64,000 bases of DNA from Coriaria nepalensis (Eukaryota; Streptophyta; Magnoliopsida; Cucurbitales; Coriariaceae): NCBI GenBank assembly GCA_027186245.1, contig CP114492.1, positions 503,501 through 567,500 of the forward strand, given 5' to 3'. Position 1 is the stretch's first letter, and every line of letters begins with the position of its first letter. The position numbers and the translations under genes are program-made. Shown here in pieces: positions 11,221 through 22,956 of the stretch. The notes beneath the pieces are model-generated. The model saw only the letters and a list, made by a program, of their open reading frames with translations. It did no database searches and was not told where the DNA came from.

Positions 11221-11390
11221 GATTAATCAAATTTTCTGTAGATTAGCATGCTATTGATCCTAACTTCATTTTGACATCGATTTTGGCATGTATTAGCATT
11301 GGGGATAATTAATCAAATTTTCTTTAGATTAGCATGCTATTAATCCTAACTTCATTTTGACATCGATTTTGGCATGTATATACATTGGGA
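11221..11390. repeat. Two-copy tandem duplication, period 86 bp
   Basis: Copies at 11221-11304 and 11307-11390 share almost every base (ATTAATCAAATTTTCT, TAGATTAGCATGCTATT, CTTCATTTTGACATCGA and so on) with only a few substitutions. This is a recent local duplication. Confidence 0.9.
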
Positions 11391-11522
11391 GAGACAACAG
11401 AAAAGTCAAATGGTTTGACTTCTACACATCATATACATTGATTTGTCAACGACAAACAGTTCCTAAACATTTTATTAATCTCATCGAAAGTCTTCCTCAA
11501 TCATGGAATTGGAACAATCTTG

Positions 11523-11525
<3 letters not shown>

Positions 11526-11560
<35 letters not shown>
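11526..11560. repeat. (AT)n microsatellite
   Basis: About 17 uninterrupted TA units in intergenic DNA. Confidence 0.95.
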
Positions 11561-12317
11561 CCTTTCAATGTCACAACTATTGCCAAAGAAAAAACAAGTA
11601 AACAGATATATTCACAAGAAAAAATGTTAATGGTGATTGGAATGATGATAAAATATAATCTCGGGTGGGGTCATTCGATTGATGATAAAGAAAGAAAATT
11701 CTTGTGCGGTTCTCTGAATTCGGACACTTTATTTATTTCAAATAGCTCAGAATTGAATATGGATGGTATATAAAGATTCCAACCAATATATATTTATATT
11801 TCCCGATCAAGCATTTATGCACCTATGAAAATAGTCTCATAAAAAAGAACAAAGAAAATGGCTATATAATACTATAATTTGACTACATTTCTGGGTTGAT
11901 ATTATTTGTTTTCATGGTTTTTTTCTTTCATATTGCTTTAAATAGTCAACTTCATAGTAGGCAGCCTACCACTTTAGTAGTACCCAGATTTTGAAAATTT
12001 GCTCCTTGAGATGAACAAAATAAATATAATAAACACAATTTTCATCAATGTGCTTACCCCGATCAAACGGCACATGCACCAGGCCCACTCAAATGGCCCA
12101 TGTCTTCGACACTAACGGCCCGACCCATTATGTCCTGTTCGGCTCATTTTACTTCGACACCACTCCAAGAAATTCACTTCAGCCCATATCTCTTAATTGT
12201 ATTTAAGAGAAAAAAGAATGCGGTTGATTAATGTAATTCGAAAACTTACTTGGGAGGTATATAGAGGAGAAGCCAATTGGGACCGAGAATGCAGAAAACA
12301 TGATCAACTTTCCTTTT

Positions 12318-12710
12318 TCAGTCATGGACAAAGCTGTATCTGGCTTGTTCTTGAGTACTTAGTAGAACATTTTTAACAGCCCATCCTAGCCTCGGCATTT
12401 GTTCACTCAACAATAAAGAATCTTCCTTTGCGGATTGCTTACTATCCTTCATTAGTTTAAGCCAATCCCTCATAATTACATCATCCGATACATTACGGGC
12501 ATTCAAAACTTTTTCCCAGACATTCCTCTTCAAAATAATGGCTTTTCGGATATAACAAGCCTACATAGAAACCAGAAAAGAAAAAAAAAAAGAATTATGA
12601 ACCTGATTCCTAGACAATTTGAGGGTTGTTTTTGGCATTTTTTATGGATTTAGGGGGGCAATGCGTATTTGTCCCTAGTCTTCATGGGTTAGCACAAAAA
12701 GAGAGAGAGC

Positions 12711-12771
<61 letters not shown>

Positions 12772-15199
12772 TTTCTATTACCTGCAATATGCCCATGGTG
12801 ACATCTGAAGTCGTAGCTCCTTCCCGTAGACAAAGAAGAATACCATGCTAGAATGTTTTTAGGGCAACAAGAAAGAAAATGTGATAAGTGTATTATAACA
12901 AAGAACTAAGTGCTAAATAAATATTGGTGTGAATGTATATACTCACTGAATCTGTTCTTGCCAATCCATTGTGGATTACTTCCATGCTTATAAAGTAATA
13001 GTCGTCTTTAGTGACTGATCTCATTGCCATCATAGACAACTCTGGAATTTGAGACTTGGGATTTAAGCTTCCTACTCTAACTGGCCACAGAGCTTTACCT
13101 ATTCCCCAAAAATAATAAATCAGCATCTATAGTTTGTTATTAGAAACTTGTGTGCCTCTATATAATGTGTGTGTGTGCATGGATTAGGTCTCACCTTTTC
13201 GGCAAAGAAAATTGATTCCTTCTACTTTACTTACTTCTCCGGGTGAAGGCACATATCCCAACTCAACCCAGGTATTTAATATAATTTCAAGTCTATCCTG
13301 ACATTTAAGAAAATAAAAAATAAGAAATTCAGAAGTAGATTCCAACTTATCCCATCATGAATAACAAAGGATGATAGTATGATACTAACCTTAGTTAAAG
13401 TTTGGAGATGGACATGTTTAAGACCTTGATATATTCCGACAAGGTCAAGCGTCGCGAAAATGGGGTATAACACAAATGGCAAACTTGTTTGCAATCTTGA
13501 TGTCATATCAAAAGTTAGATTCCAGAGAAGGAATATACAAAAGAAAGAAGGAGAGAGAGAAACCTTTGGTTATTATTGAACAATAGATTGAGAATTGCGG
13601 CAAGCATAAGGCCAAGGTTATCAAAGCACACTGACTGAATCTGAAAACCCATGTTGAAAATAAAGGTCTGCCCAAATTTAATTTGAAGTGGTACCAAAAA
13701 AAAAAGGCGAAACTAAGCAAACTTATTAGATTGTTATTACAACCAACCTGAGCCTTTGCAGAAACTTCACCGATATTGTCTGCTATCGCAAAACTTCGAT
13801 GAACAGCTGACTGCTCATAAAGACCAAGAACATCACCAAAAATCCAAGAAACCCAGAAATATACAGATTGTTGAAGATATGAATATGCTTACACTAGTAG
13901 CCAAGTAGCATGCTAGGCTTATTTGCTTGGCAATGTTGGCTATAGTTGCAAGAAGCAAGAAATACTGAGGATATACCGGAGTAAGCAACTCAATCCCAAT
14001 GCTCATACTGAATATGACAGACGTTGAAAACCTAACTCTCTTCAAATCAACACCAAAAAACAGAAATGATGAGACGAGCATTTAGGCAAGAATAAGCTCA
14101 TGCAAAAGGTATAATACAAGACAACCAACATTCAATGTTTTAACTTTGTTATCTCAATTGGTCCCACCATTTATGAGTTCGAATTGGCTTGTTACAAAAA
14201 AATCCAGATAATGAGAATGAACAGGGTGTTGTTACCTTCAAGTTGGTATCAAATGCAGAAGCAAGGCTAGCAGTATAAATACACCGACAAAGTCGTCCAA
14301 GTCCGTCTTTCAAGACCCAATTAAGGGCAGCAGCCGATGCAACTGACAGAGAATACCCAATTCCAATAGCCCGAAACATAGCCTAATACCAGTCCCGGCA
14401 TAGTAAGCAATTTATAACAACCAGAATCATGAATTAATAGAAAACAATTTACCCATGCACAATAAAACCACCTTAAGAATTCACCCAACTCTTATTATAG
14501 AAGTTGTTCAAATTTTAGATACAAACAAAACTCCAATTTTCATCACCTTCCAATATCTTAATCCACAAGCAAACACCAAAAAAATGTAAAAATTTCAATT
14601 ATTTATTTATTTATTTATTTTCAATTCACCTGAGTAGCAATGACTTGAAGAGCAGAGCTGAAAACCCGATGCAGGAACTTCCACTTCACATAATCCATGT
14701 AATGAGCACTAACTTTCTTGGGAATAAAGAAATCCCTAAGAGCCGAATTAAACAACCGGCTAATTGTTCTAAACCCCTCATCAAAATCAAAAGAAATCGA
14801 AGAAGACGAAGAAGGAGCAATACTACCACCATCAAAACCAACTAACTGCAAGCAACTCCCGTCCCAGAAGTATCTCGAAACCCGACCGGAGCTCCGAATC
14901 ACAACCGGAAGTAGACCCGAGCTGGTGCTGGGCCCGATCCCGAGCCCAGGCCCAGGCTCGGGCCCATCATCCAGACAACTCTGGGATTTATAACCTATTG
15001 AAGTTCGCAATGAGTTTGTACGATTCAAGGGTCTTCTCAGACAGAGGTTGGGATTATTGGAAACGGGTTTAGGATTCGTCCGCCATGGGAGGGGAAGGTG
15101 GATTGAATTGGAAGCTGTATGCAAAGCAGAATGCATGAGAGGAATATGGCTTGAAGGGTACGAATCTGAGTTAGGTTTTGAGCTCAAAATCGCTTCCAT
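12318..15199 (-). CDS. ROOT UV-B SENSITIVE (RUS/DUF647) family protein, plastid-targeted N terminus
   Basis: Complete ten-exon gene: 15199..14630, 14382..14236, 14039..13893, 13810..13748, 13640..13564, 13495..13390, 13297..13195, 13098..12947, 12847..12782, 12560..12318. All junctions are GT-AG and phases agree, giving 557 residues. Seen: a Ser/Pro-rich N terminus resembling a transit peptide; then the DUF647 core with YVKWKFLHRVFSSALQV, AIGIGYS, LNWVLKDGLGRLCRCIYTAS, QYFLLLATIANIAKQI, SAVHRSFAIADNIGEVSAKA and TVCFDNLGLMLA; the C terminus ends EQARYSFVHD. Known: RUS1 and RUS2 act in early seedling light/vitamin B6-linked responses, and the other members are poorly understood. This looks like one of the RUS3-6 group; I cannot choose among them safely. 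A long (GA)n tract lies in intron 9. Confidence 0.9.
12701..12769. repeat. (GA)n microsatellite in RUS intron 9
   Basis: Nearly pure GA repeats (interrupted once by GCTA), just beyond the donor of the 66-bp exon 9 of the RUS-family gene. On the coding strand it reads (TC)n. Confidence 0.95.
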
Positions 15200-15660
15200 A
15201 ATCGTCGCTATATATTCTTCACTTCAGCTCTCTGCCTCTCACTTCTCAGTCTCGTTCAAAGCTATCACCTTTTTTCTTCCTTCGTCCCTCCCACCCTTCC
15301 TTCCTTCGTGTTATTAAATGGAGGGTAAAGAGAGAGAGTTTCGCCGCCAAAAACAAAAGGGCTAAATTAAGGCTAAAAGCTACTAAAATTTGGCCACTAT
15401 ACTTTGTATTGTTCCTTATATGGTCCCTATTTTTAATTTGTTCCCAATTTGATCCTTATATTTTCTAACGGGCCAAACTGGTCTTACTATTATTACTAAC
15501 AAGCATATATTCGACCTTGCTAATTGGGCTTTTCAGCCCAACTCTAACAAATTGAGCTGTTACGCTTTTCAGCCCAACTCTAACATAGGCCAAACGGCCT
15601 ATTTGGTTAAACCCGCTTAAAACCCCCTTTCCCCGCTCTTTCTCAAGTAGCCTCGAGAAA
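15200..15660. promoter_or_regulatory. Divergent intergenic region between RUS and S9-peptidase-like genes
   Basis: A 461-bp head-to-head interval. It holds a 22-bp direct repeat, GCTTTTCAGCCCAACTCTAA plus CA, at 15528-15549 and 15564-15585, and nearby GGGCC/GGCCC words that resemble site II (TCP-binding) promoter elements. The rightward gene is now broken, so only the leftward promoter activity is likely to matter. Confidence 0.55.
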
Positions 15661-17850
15661 ATGCGCCAAAATTACAAATTCCTCCACCGCCGGCAAAATC
15701 TCTGGCGGCAAAACCACCGTGATTTCCGCCGCTGGATCCACTACAGGGTGTCGAGGCCGCAGGCTTCACCGTCACCTCCGAAACCACCGAAACAACCGAA
15801 GAAACATCAGAGCTTTACGATGCACGGAGTTTCATGGGAGGATTCGTATGGATGGATGTCGAATCTGAACGATAAGGTCGCTATGCGGCATATGGATATG
15901 TGTATGGAGCAGGAGGAGAAGTATACTGAGGCTATCATGGCGGAAACTGGTCGTCTTCAGAGTACGCTTCAGTCTGAAATGGCTTCTCGCTTGTCGTTTG
16001 AGCTTTCTACTCCTCCTCTGCGTTGGGGTCCATGGTAGGATCATCATCCATCGCCTATCTCTCTCTAGTCTCTTCTGTTTTTGATGATGTTTAGGATTTG
16101 GAGGTGGATGAATTTTTTTAGGTCGTATTATAGAAGGGTGGAAGAAGGAAAGCAGCATCCAATAAGTCTCCGTCGGCTGGATTCGATTTTGATTCAGGAA
16201 AGAGAATTGAACAGAGGCTGATTGACTATAATCAAGAAGCTGAGAGATTTGGAGGTACTTAACTTCTCAAAACTTCACCTTTCTTTCACTCCGTTCGGAA
16301 TTCTGTAATGAAAGAAAATACAATTGAATTGATTTTTTAAGTTCAAACATGAGAATTCCACTTGAATCTTGTTAAATTTGTGGGCTTTCTAAGCGTAATA
16401 TTTTGCTAATGAGAAGGAACAGAAATGCATTAGCTTTTTGGCACACTTCAGCATTTTAAGTGTTACCCAGACATAATAACGGGGAGCATCTTCTGAAAAT
16501 GTAATGAAAGTTGTTTTTTGACTTTCTGACATTTACTAAATTATTCCCTTTTCCTGGAAAAATCTTAGTCCATAATATTTTTAAATCCCATTTTTTTGGG
16601 AACTTTCTTTGACATATTAAGCCCAATTGTTGTAGGATATGCTTTTGAAGAACTATCCGAACTATCTCCAAATCATCGTTTTCTTGCGTACACAATATAT
16701 GATAAAGATAATGTGACTACTTTAAATCATATGTAAGGAACTTGATTTCTGGTTTGTTGTGTAATAAGCCTCAAGCGGATCGGTTTTGGAATTTGGCATG
16801 GGCCAAAGATGGCCAGGCATTGGTCTATGTTGTTACCGATCAAAATAAGAGACCATGCAGGTACTTATTTTCTAGATTCTCTCTAACTTTGTTTGTGTTC
16901 TTTCTTTATTTCATTTTCCTCCATCTCCATTTAGAGTTGGAACAATTAAGACAGTCTTCCTTTTCTTCGTTGTAACTAGGATTTATTGTAGCATGATTGG
17001 ATCAACTGACGAAGACATTCTGCTTCTGGAAGAACCACAGGATAATTTTCATGTTAAAATAAAACACACCAAGGATTTCCGTTTTATTACTGTGAATACA
17101 TTCTCTACTATTGGTTGCTTCAACCATCAACTGTTGCCCAGAATTATTCCGAGCCACTGTTTTGAAAGTATGCCTATATTTTCTGTGCATGATTACTTCC
17201 CATTATGCTATTTTTTAAGCATTCTCTAAATACTTTTACTTGGCTAGATGTAGATTTTAATACTTTATTCTTTTAAATCATTCTTCTTTTAAACTAAATT
17301 TGTTCTTGCTATAATTGATTTTAGGTGGCATTTCTGGATCTAACAAACACTCTCCTTCATCCTATTTTGCCCCTGATGGCTAAAGACTATGAAGAGTTTG
17401 GATACCCTCGGGACATAGATGATTTTCAAGCCATTAAAGAATATTCTCCTTATGACAATATACTGAAAGTTGTTCTCTACCCCTTTGTATTGATAATCTC
17501 ATCTTTCAATACCCGGTAATTCTCCATCTCTCTCTCTCTCTCTTTAATTTTCCTCCTGGCTTGTCAAACAAAGCTGGCATACAACATGGCATTTTCTGAT
17601 TGCACCAATGAATAATGCATATTAAAACTATTTATATTCGACTTTCCCTCAGATTTGGTGTTTGGGAGGCTGCAAAATGGGTCGCCCTGGTCCGGGAAGA
17701 AGCCATTTAAGAGTCAAGACCCAGACCTTCCAGTTCTGCTTAATTTAACAACATACATAGTGGAGGAAAACAGATATCTGCAATGCAAAGAATCGGCTTT
17801 GGGGACTGCATTTCTGATTAAAATGGAGTCCTATCCTACCTTCTTCCAAA
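15661..17850 (+). pseudogene. Decayed S9 prolyl-oligopeptidase (protease-2-like) gene
   Basis: Seen: successive exon-like blocks match the plant protease-2-like S9A family. 15661-16034 includes FTMHGVSWEDSYGWMSNLND and STPPLRWGPW; about 16123-16255 has YYRRVEEGKQHP then, in another frame, AGFDFDSGKRIEQRLIDYNQ; about 16636-16860 has GYAFEELSELSPNHRFLAYT, then after a frame change LAWAKDGQALVYVVTD; 16990-17165 has SMIGSTDEDILLLEEP; 17325-17518 has LHPILPLMAKDYEEFGYP and SSFNTR; 17653-17850 has FGVWEAAKWVALVREEA, a stop, then VLLNLTTYIVEENRYLQC in another frame. Breaks: a deletion/frameshift in block 2, a frameshift in block 3, a stop and shift in the last block, and loss of the whole middle that would carry the catalytic Ser motif (GxSxGG). 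The open first exon alone cannot make an enzyme. Confidence 0.88.
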
Positions 17851-17905
17851 ACCTAATCCACCATCAAATTTCTCGATCCTTAACAAGCACACAAGCCAGC
17901 CAGTA

Positions 17906-18976
17906 ATCACCCAAGTCCTAAACCCTGAATCAAATTTGGCGCAGATTTGAGAAGTTGTTTCAAGCCATGCTCTCGTTGCAGACATCAAGGTTTGTTAGCT
18001 GTACATATATATGATAATGAAATTGGATAAGTTTATTGCATCAAATAGATGTCGTCTTTCAAATACCAGAAGTATCTTCTGTATGATGTAATACGTTAAT
18101 ATGAGAGAGAGAGATTTATATCATATCATGTGGTCTATATATTCTGCTAACATTCAAGATAGACATGTCTTTACTTGATTGTGCAATCTTACAAAAATTA
18201 TTATTACAGATTCCCATTTTGTTATGATGCAAGTATCATGCATTTGATTTGGTTGTCTCTTCTTACTTTTTATTATAATGAAAGGGAGACTGACAATTAT
18301 GCAATGTCAATGGGAAACAAAACTTAATGGGTATGGCCCACTTGTGATAATTATCCCTTTAGTTTTGTAGTTCATATATTTCTTTTAAAAGGGCAAATAA
18401 GAGACTGATTGAAAGGTTTTTTGCATGCATTTTTTTGGATAACCTTACCTAATTTAGAACCCACCATCTCTATCGAAGTTCCAGTTCAGAACTCCCTTTT
18501 GGGATTGACATTTTTTTCAAACTGAAGTCTTTGGAGGTGGAAAATGAAGTTTGGTCACCCAAACAAGAACCTCCAAAGCAGAGAAGTGAAAGCATTATCA
18601 GCTAACTGAAAGCATTTCAGTTAGTTTTTGCATTAAATGTCAATTTATAAAAGAGATGAGACCCCCACCCACTTTCAAGCAACAAGTCTCAATCTTCCAC
18701 TACTTGGTTGAATCGATCCCTGTTAATTAAAAAAATAAAGAAAGCGAGAACTTTAATTTGCTTTTTTCTAAGTTCAAATGACATAATGTCAAAGTTTTGA
18801 TCTCAACATCATAAAATTTTCTATAGCCCACTCTACAACAAACTCAAAAGACCAAAACAAGAATCTAACTAATAACAAACATCATCAAATCAACAAATGC
18901 ATCGCGCTGCATAGAGGAGAAAATAATCAGAGAAGTAAAGAGAGCAGTAAACATATCAGGTGGGACCCACCAAGAA
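17906..18976. other. Intergenic, between pseudogene end and PLP-fold gene 3' end
   Basis: No gene seen. AT-rich, probably with the 3' UTR of the leftward PLP-fold gene near the right side. Confidence 0.6.
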
Positions 18977-21754
18977 TCAACAACTAGATTCCACACTGCC
19001 TTCGTCGATAGTAGGAAGCGAACCATCTTTGACAAACCCGGGATTGAGAAACTTCGCCACAAAGGCCCACAACTTATAAACATCCTCAAAGTTGGTCAAA
19101 AAGCTCAAAGAAGCCGTTGCAACCTCGATCCGGACGAACCCGTTTTTCCCTCCGTTTTTCCTCCCGTTTTCCATTGGCCGGCAAAGATTCGCTGCAGTAT
19201 CTTCAAGATTCAAAACACCCCCTCTTTGCTGCTTAGGACTATCCACTATCCTTATATGACCTAGAAATCCAATCCCTAAGGAGATCCCCTCTTTTTCAGC
19301 CAACTTCAAAACTATCTCCGGATTAATAAGCCCCTTTTTCTGGTCCCTAACATTAAAAGCAACGGCTGCACCTCTTTCGTATTTTATTTTAGGACCATAG
19401 ATTTGAACAAGACTCACCCCTCCTCCATTACTTCCTTCCGAACCAGGTAGTTTTAACTGAAGCAAAGATGTAATGAGCCAATTTATCAAGAAACGGAGCC
19501 TTAGAGTGGTTTTGTTCAAACCGAGCATGTTAACATGGTCCAGGTGGCGCAATATTATCTCGGGTTCTCCCCGGTCCCGTTCTTGACCTTCCCTGTACTC
19601 TCCCTCACTAGAGTATTCCTCATCATCCAAACTATAATTCCCATTCCCGAAAATTTCCCCTTGCTCTGAAGCATTATGGGTCAATTGCTCTTTTCGGTTT
19701 TCTTCCATGCTAAAAGAAACTCGACTTCCTCCTCCTCCATTACTTGTAAATCTACTATTATTCCCTTCCCTTCTCCCTAATAACCGGAATTCACCTTCCG
19801 TTTCTCTTCTGATAGCACTCTCTTTCATATCCATGCAAGAGGTTGACCCATTATTTCCACGAGATTCTTCTTCCTCCTGGATCTCTCTAATGTTAGACCT
19901 GTAAGAACTCCTTTTAGTGCTAGTACTACTACTCTGAGGTGGAGTTGAAGAGATGGTATCTACAAATTGTTCTTCTTCTGGACCTTCTTTGACCCGGTCA
20001 AGCTCCTGAGAAACAGACATGACAGCAGCATCGAAGGATAATACATCTTTGTCCAAATCATAACTCGGGCTGCTATAGATTTTCGAGCTCGGTTTTTTCG
20101 GTGATAGCAGGCTGTGGCTGTTTTTCTTATTCCGGCCCGAAAACCAATACTGAGGTAAAGGAGAGGCCGATTTCGGTTTATTCAACTGGCCCACCGCCGC
20201 ACTGTCAGAGCCCAATGGGCTCTGGCCCAAATCAATCCAAAACGAGTTATCAGACGACTCGTCTTCGCTAAAAACTGGGCTTTTCATAACCTCCCCAATA
20301 GAAATACTCTCTGTCTCCTCAAATATAGTACTAGTACCATCCCGGTCCGAGATGTTATCTTGATCCATCTCACTTTCAAACACATCTCTCACTTGGGCCG
20401 ATGTGTATGCTCCTGAAAAGGCGGGCATATTTGATCCGGGCCGGGTTGGATCAGGCGGTTTATCATCGTTCCGGGCCACTTCATCGTCATCATCTTCGGA
20501 CCCGCCACCCAATCTATCAAGCCCATCTACTGAATCACTCAAATACATCGGATATTCCGGAGTAATCTTCACCATTCCGGACCCAGTACACCCAGAATTA
20601 CTTTGCAAGCTTCCCATAACCGATTTCTTAATCAGAAGACACCCGAACCCAGTAGGGTCATACCCGAAAACCCGGTAAAACGAAGTGATGATAAAATCCG
20701 GCCTAAACAACGACAGGCCCAATGAGTCCATATCCTTCGGACCCAATGACCCGGCATCAAGCAAAACATGCCAGTTGTTCTGTTGGGCCAGGGCCATCCA
20801 TTGATACGAGTATTTAGCTCCGGTCACTCTGGACTGGACTGGAAAAACGAAAAGCCCAACAGCAGAATCCTTCTTCCTTCTCCTTTTGTTTGTAATCTGT
20901 TTTCTCAAATCGGTCGAACAGAGTTTTAAAGTGGGCCATTTGAACCAAGCACTCTGGACCTTAGCACCTTTCTCCTTAGCACTCTGACTCATCCAAGTAA
21001 CAGATTGGCTTTCATAATCAAACATGGTTAACAATTTCTTATTGGTGTGAAAAGGGTATGATTCGGAAAGCAGCTTAAAGGCAGACCCTCTACTAACAGT
21101 AAAAACAAGACCGTATTCATGTTCTGGAATGTTTAAATAGTCCATGATTCTAGTCTTGATATCATGTTCAACTGTACCCTTTTCGGCCCCTCCATATAAA
21201 GCATGGTTACTTAAATTCGCAGTTATTTCAGACAAGCTAAAAGTAGAAGATTCCCAATAATGAAGAGTTTGGACATATGAAAAAAGGCCAAATCCGCAGT
21301 AATCAAGACAAACACAGGGAGAGAGGTGGGAATATTCATCTGACCTGAGCTGATCAATTTTTTCGGAAGATTGATACAATGGATACATTGTGAGGAACTT
21401 GGTGAAGGATTCATGGAGGTTCGGAATGGATTCTTCTGATTCGAAAGTTCGATCTGCTACCATTGAAGTAGCTCGAAGGAATTCTCTTTGTGCATGGAGG
21501 CGGGCCAATGATCTGGACCGGCCCAAGCTCTCTTCCTGATTTTCGGATTCTTCCATATCTTGTGATTTGAAGAGGGACCCATCTTCTGATGCTTCTTCCA
21601 GAGCTTCTCTGAGCTTGTGCTCTTGAATTTTACGGAGATTTGACGGGTTTTTTTTGGAGCCTAGTTCGGAATCCGACTCGTCTTTTCTTCTGCTCTTTTT
21701 GTCCATGATTAGAGCAGCACAATGAGATAGAGGTTTCCATAGTGATAGATGCAT
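18977..21754 (-). CDS. PLP-fold (molybdenum-cofactor-sulfurase-like) protein lacking the PLP lysine
   Basis: One uninterrupted frame of 925 residues starting [20 protein letters not shown]. Seen: a charged N-terminal region (to about 100); a class V aminotransferase-type fold (about 115-400) with YLDYCG-like [39 protein letters not shown] (Asp333) and [19 protein letters not shown]; a long acidic/Ser-rich linker (about 405-720); and a C-terminal block from about 735 ([38 protein letters not shown]). In MOCOS/ABA3 the last fold motif is SFYKxFGYPTG with the PLP-binding Lys; here that position is Arg361. So cofactor chemistry by the normal Schiff base is unlikely. I recall plant homologues with the same Arg, so it is probably family-wide and not damage. 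There is no MOSC domain. Function unknown; possibly structural or scaffold. Confidence 0.85.
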   Translation of the reverse strand: MHLSLWKPLSHCAALIMDKKSRRKDESDSELGSKKNPSNLRKIQEHKLREALEEASEDGSLFKSQDMEESENQEESLGRSRSLARLHAQREFLRATSMVADRTFESEESIPNLHESFTKFLTMYPLYQSSEKIDQLRSDEYSHLSPCVCLDYCGFGLFSYVQTLHYWESSTFSLSEITANLSNHALYGGAEKGTVEHDIKTRIMDYLNIPEHEYGLVFTVSRGSAFKLLSESYPFHTNKKLLTMFDYESQSVTWMSQSAKEKGAKVQSAWFKWPTLKLCSTDLRKQITNKRRRKKDSAVGLFVFPVQSRVTGAKYSYQWMALAQQNNWHVLLDAGSLGPKDMDSLGLSLFRPDFIITSFYRVFGYDPTGFGCLLIKKSVMGSLQSNSGCTGSGMVKITPEYPMYLSDSVDGLDRLGGGSEDDDDEVARNDDKPPDPTRPGSNMPAFSGAYTSAQVRDVFESEMDQDNISDRDGTSTIFEETESISIGEVMKSPVFSEDESSDNSFWIDLGQSPLGSDSAAVGQLNKPKSASPLPQYWFSGRNKKNSHSLLSPKKPSSKIYSSPSYDLDKDVLSFDAAVMSVSQELDRVKEGPEEEQFVDTISSTPPQSSSTSTKRSSYRSNIREIQEEEESRGNNGSTSCMDMKESAIRRETEGEFRLLGRREGNNSRFTSNGGGGSRVSFSMEENRKEQLTHNASEQGEIFGNGNYSLDDEEYSSEGEYREGQERDRGEPEIILRHLDHVNMLGLNKTTLRLRFLINWLITSLLQLKLPGSEGSNGGGVSLVQIYGPKIKYERGAAVAFNVRDQKKGLINPEIVLKLAEKEGISLGIGFLGHIRIVDSPKQQRGGVLNLEDTAANLCRPMENGRKNGGKNGFVRIEVATASLSFLTNFEDVYKLWAFVAKFLNPGFVKDGSLPTIDEGSVESSC

Positions 21755-22343
21755 TAAATCTTGCTTTTTCAGGAGAAACCCCGAATTTTTATTTTTTTTT
21801 TTTGCAAGAGCTGAAAAAAGGCTTGATCAGTGGCAGCCCATCAAAGAAGAACAAAAAAAAAACCCAGATCCGAAGAACAGCTGAAGAAATAGAAGAAGAA
21901 GAAGGGAGGAAGAATCCTAGCTTGGAAATTATCCAGAAATGGAAGTGGAAAATGACTATTCCACTACAATCAAAGAAAATGAGCTAGTACTCTAAGAAAA
22001 ATGAAACCCCCAAAAAAACCAATTTCTGGAAAAACATAAACCCAGAATATCAAAAGGAGCAAGTAAACTGAAAAACCCAAACCCAGAAACCCATGAAAAT
22101 TGAGGGGGGGGGATCGGTCAAACCCTAGAAACCCAAAACTCAGATCCCTACAACTTTACAGAGAATGAGGAAGAAAAAAGGGAGAGCTTTTTACAGAGAT
22201 TAAAGTATGCCCACATCATTTTCAAATACCCCAGAAAATAATCCTGAAAAAGAAAACCAAAAATTTCCAACAAGAGCTTACATTCAATTTACTTGAAAGC
22301 AGTAAAATTCAAGAACATACTGTTATTGACAAACCCAACTGCT

Positions 22344-22398
<55 letters not shown>

Positions 22399-22924
22399 AA
22401 CACTACTCTCTCTCTCTCCCTCTCCCTCTTTCCACAGTCTTCCGCACTAAATCCTCCTCCTCCTCCTACCTTCCTTAACAGCGAGAATGGACATTGACTT
22501 TCATATACAAACGCAACAAAAATCCTATCTTTATTTATTATTTTATTTATTTATTTATCTATCTATCTATCTATCTATTTGCTATCATTTTTTTCCTTTT
22601 TATGAGCTAATTTAATGGTGGACCCCACAAGACTTTCTTCACACAGTTGGGTCTTAAAAATATAAAGTCAAATAATCATGTGCATTTTTCTAAATGATTT
22701 TAAAAAATAAATTAATAAATAAATAAAAGCTGTTTTCCATCCAACTTAGCATAATTAAAAAAAGTTGGCAACCCACTTATAATTTTTACTTATATATTTT
22801 ATTTATTTATTTAAAATATTTATCCATCCTTTTCATCATTATTTAGAATTTTGGATCTATTTTTTTTTATTTTCTTATATATAAAAATATAAAAATATAT
22901 GAAAAGAAAATATTTGTTAATATA

Positions 22925-22956
<32 letters not shown>

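Larger units (their letters stand above)
10912..12317. other. Intergenic spacer with tandem duplication and AT microsatellite
   Basis: No gene. It contains an 86-bp-period direct duplication (11221-11390) and an (AT)n tract (11526-11560). Bases 12060-12180 are GGCCCA/GGCCCG-rich, like the ends of plant hAT-type elements, but no partner end was found. Confidence 0.6.

Noticed and set aside
14718..14993. Plus-strand open frames opposite RUS exon 1
   Set aside because: Shadow of the real minus-strand coding exon, whose splice phases fit across ten exons.
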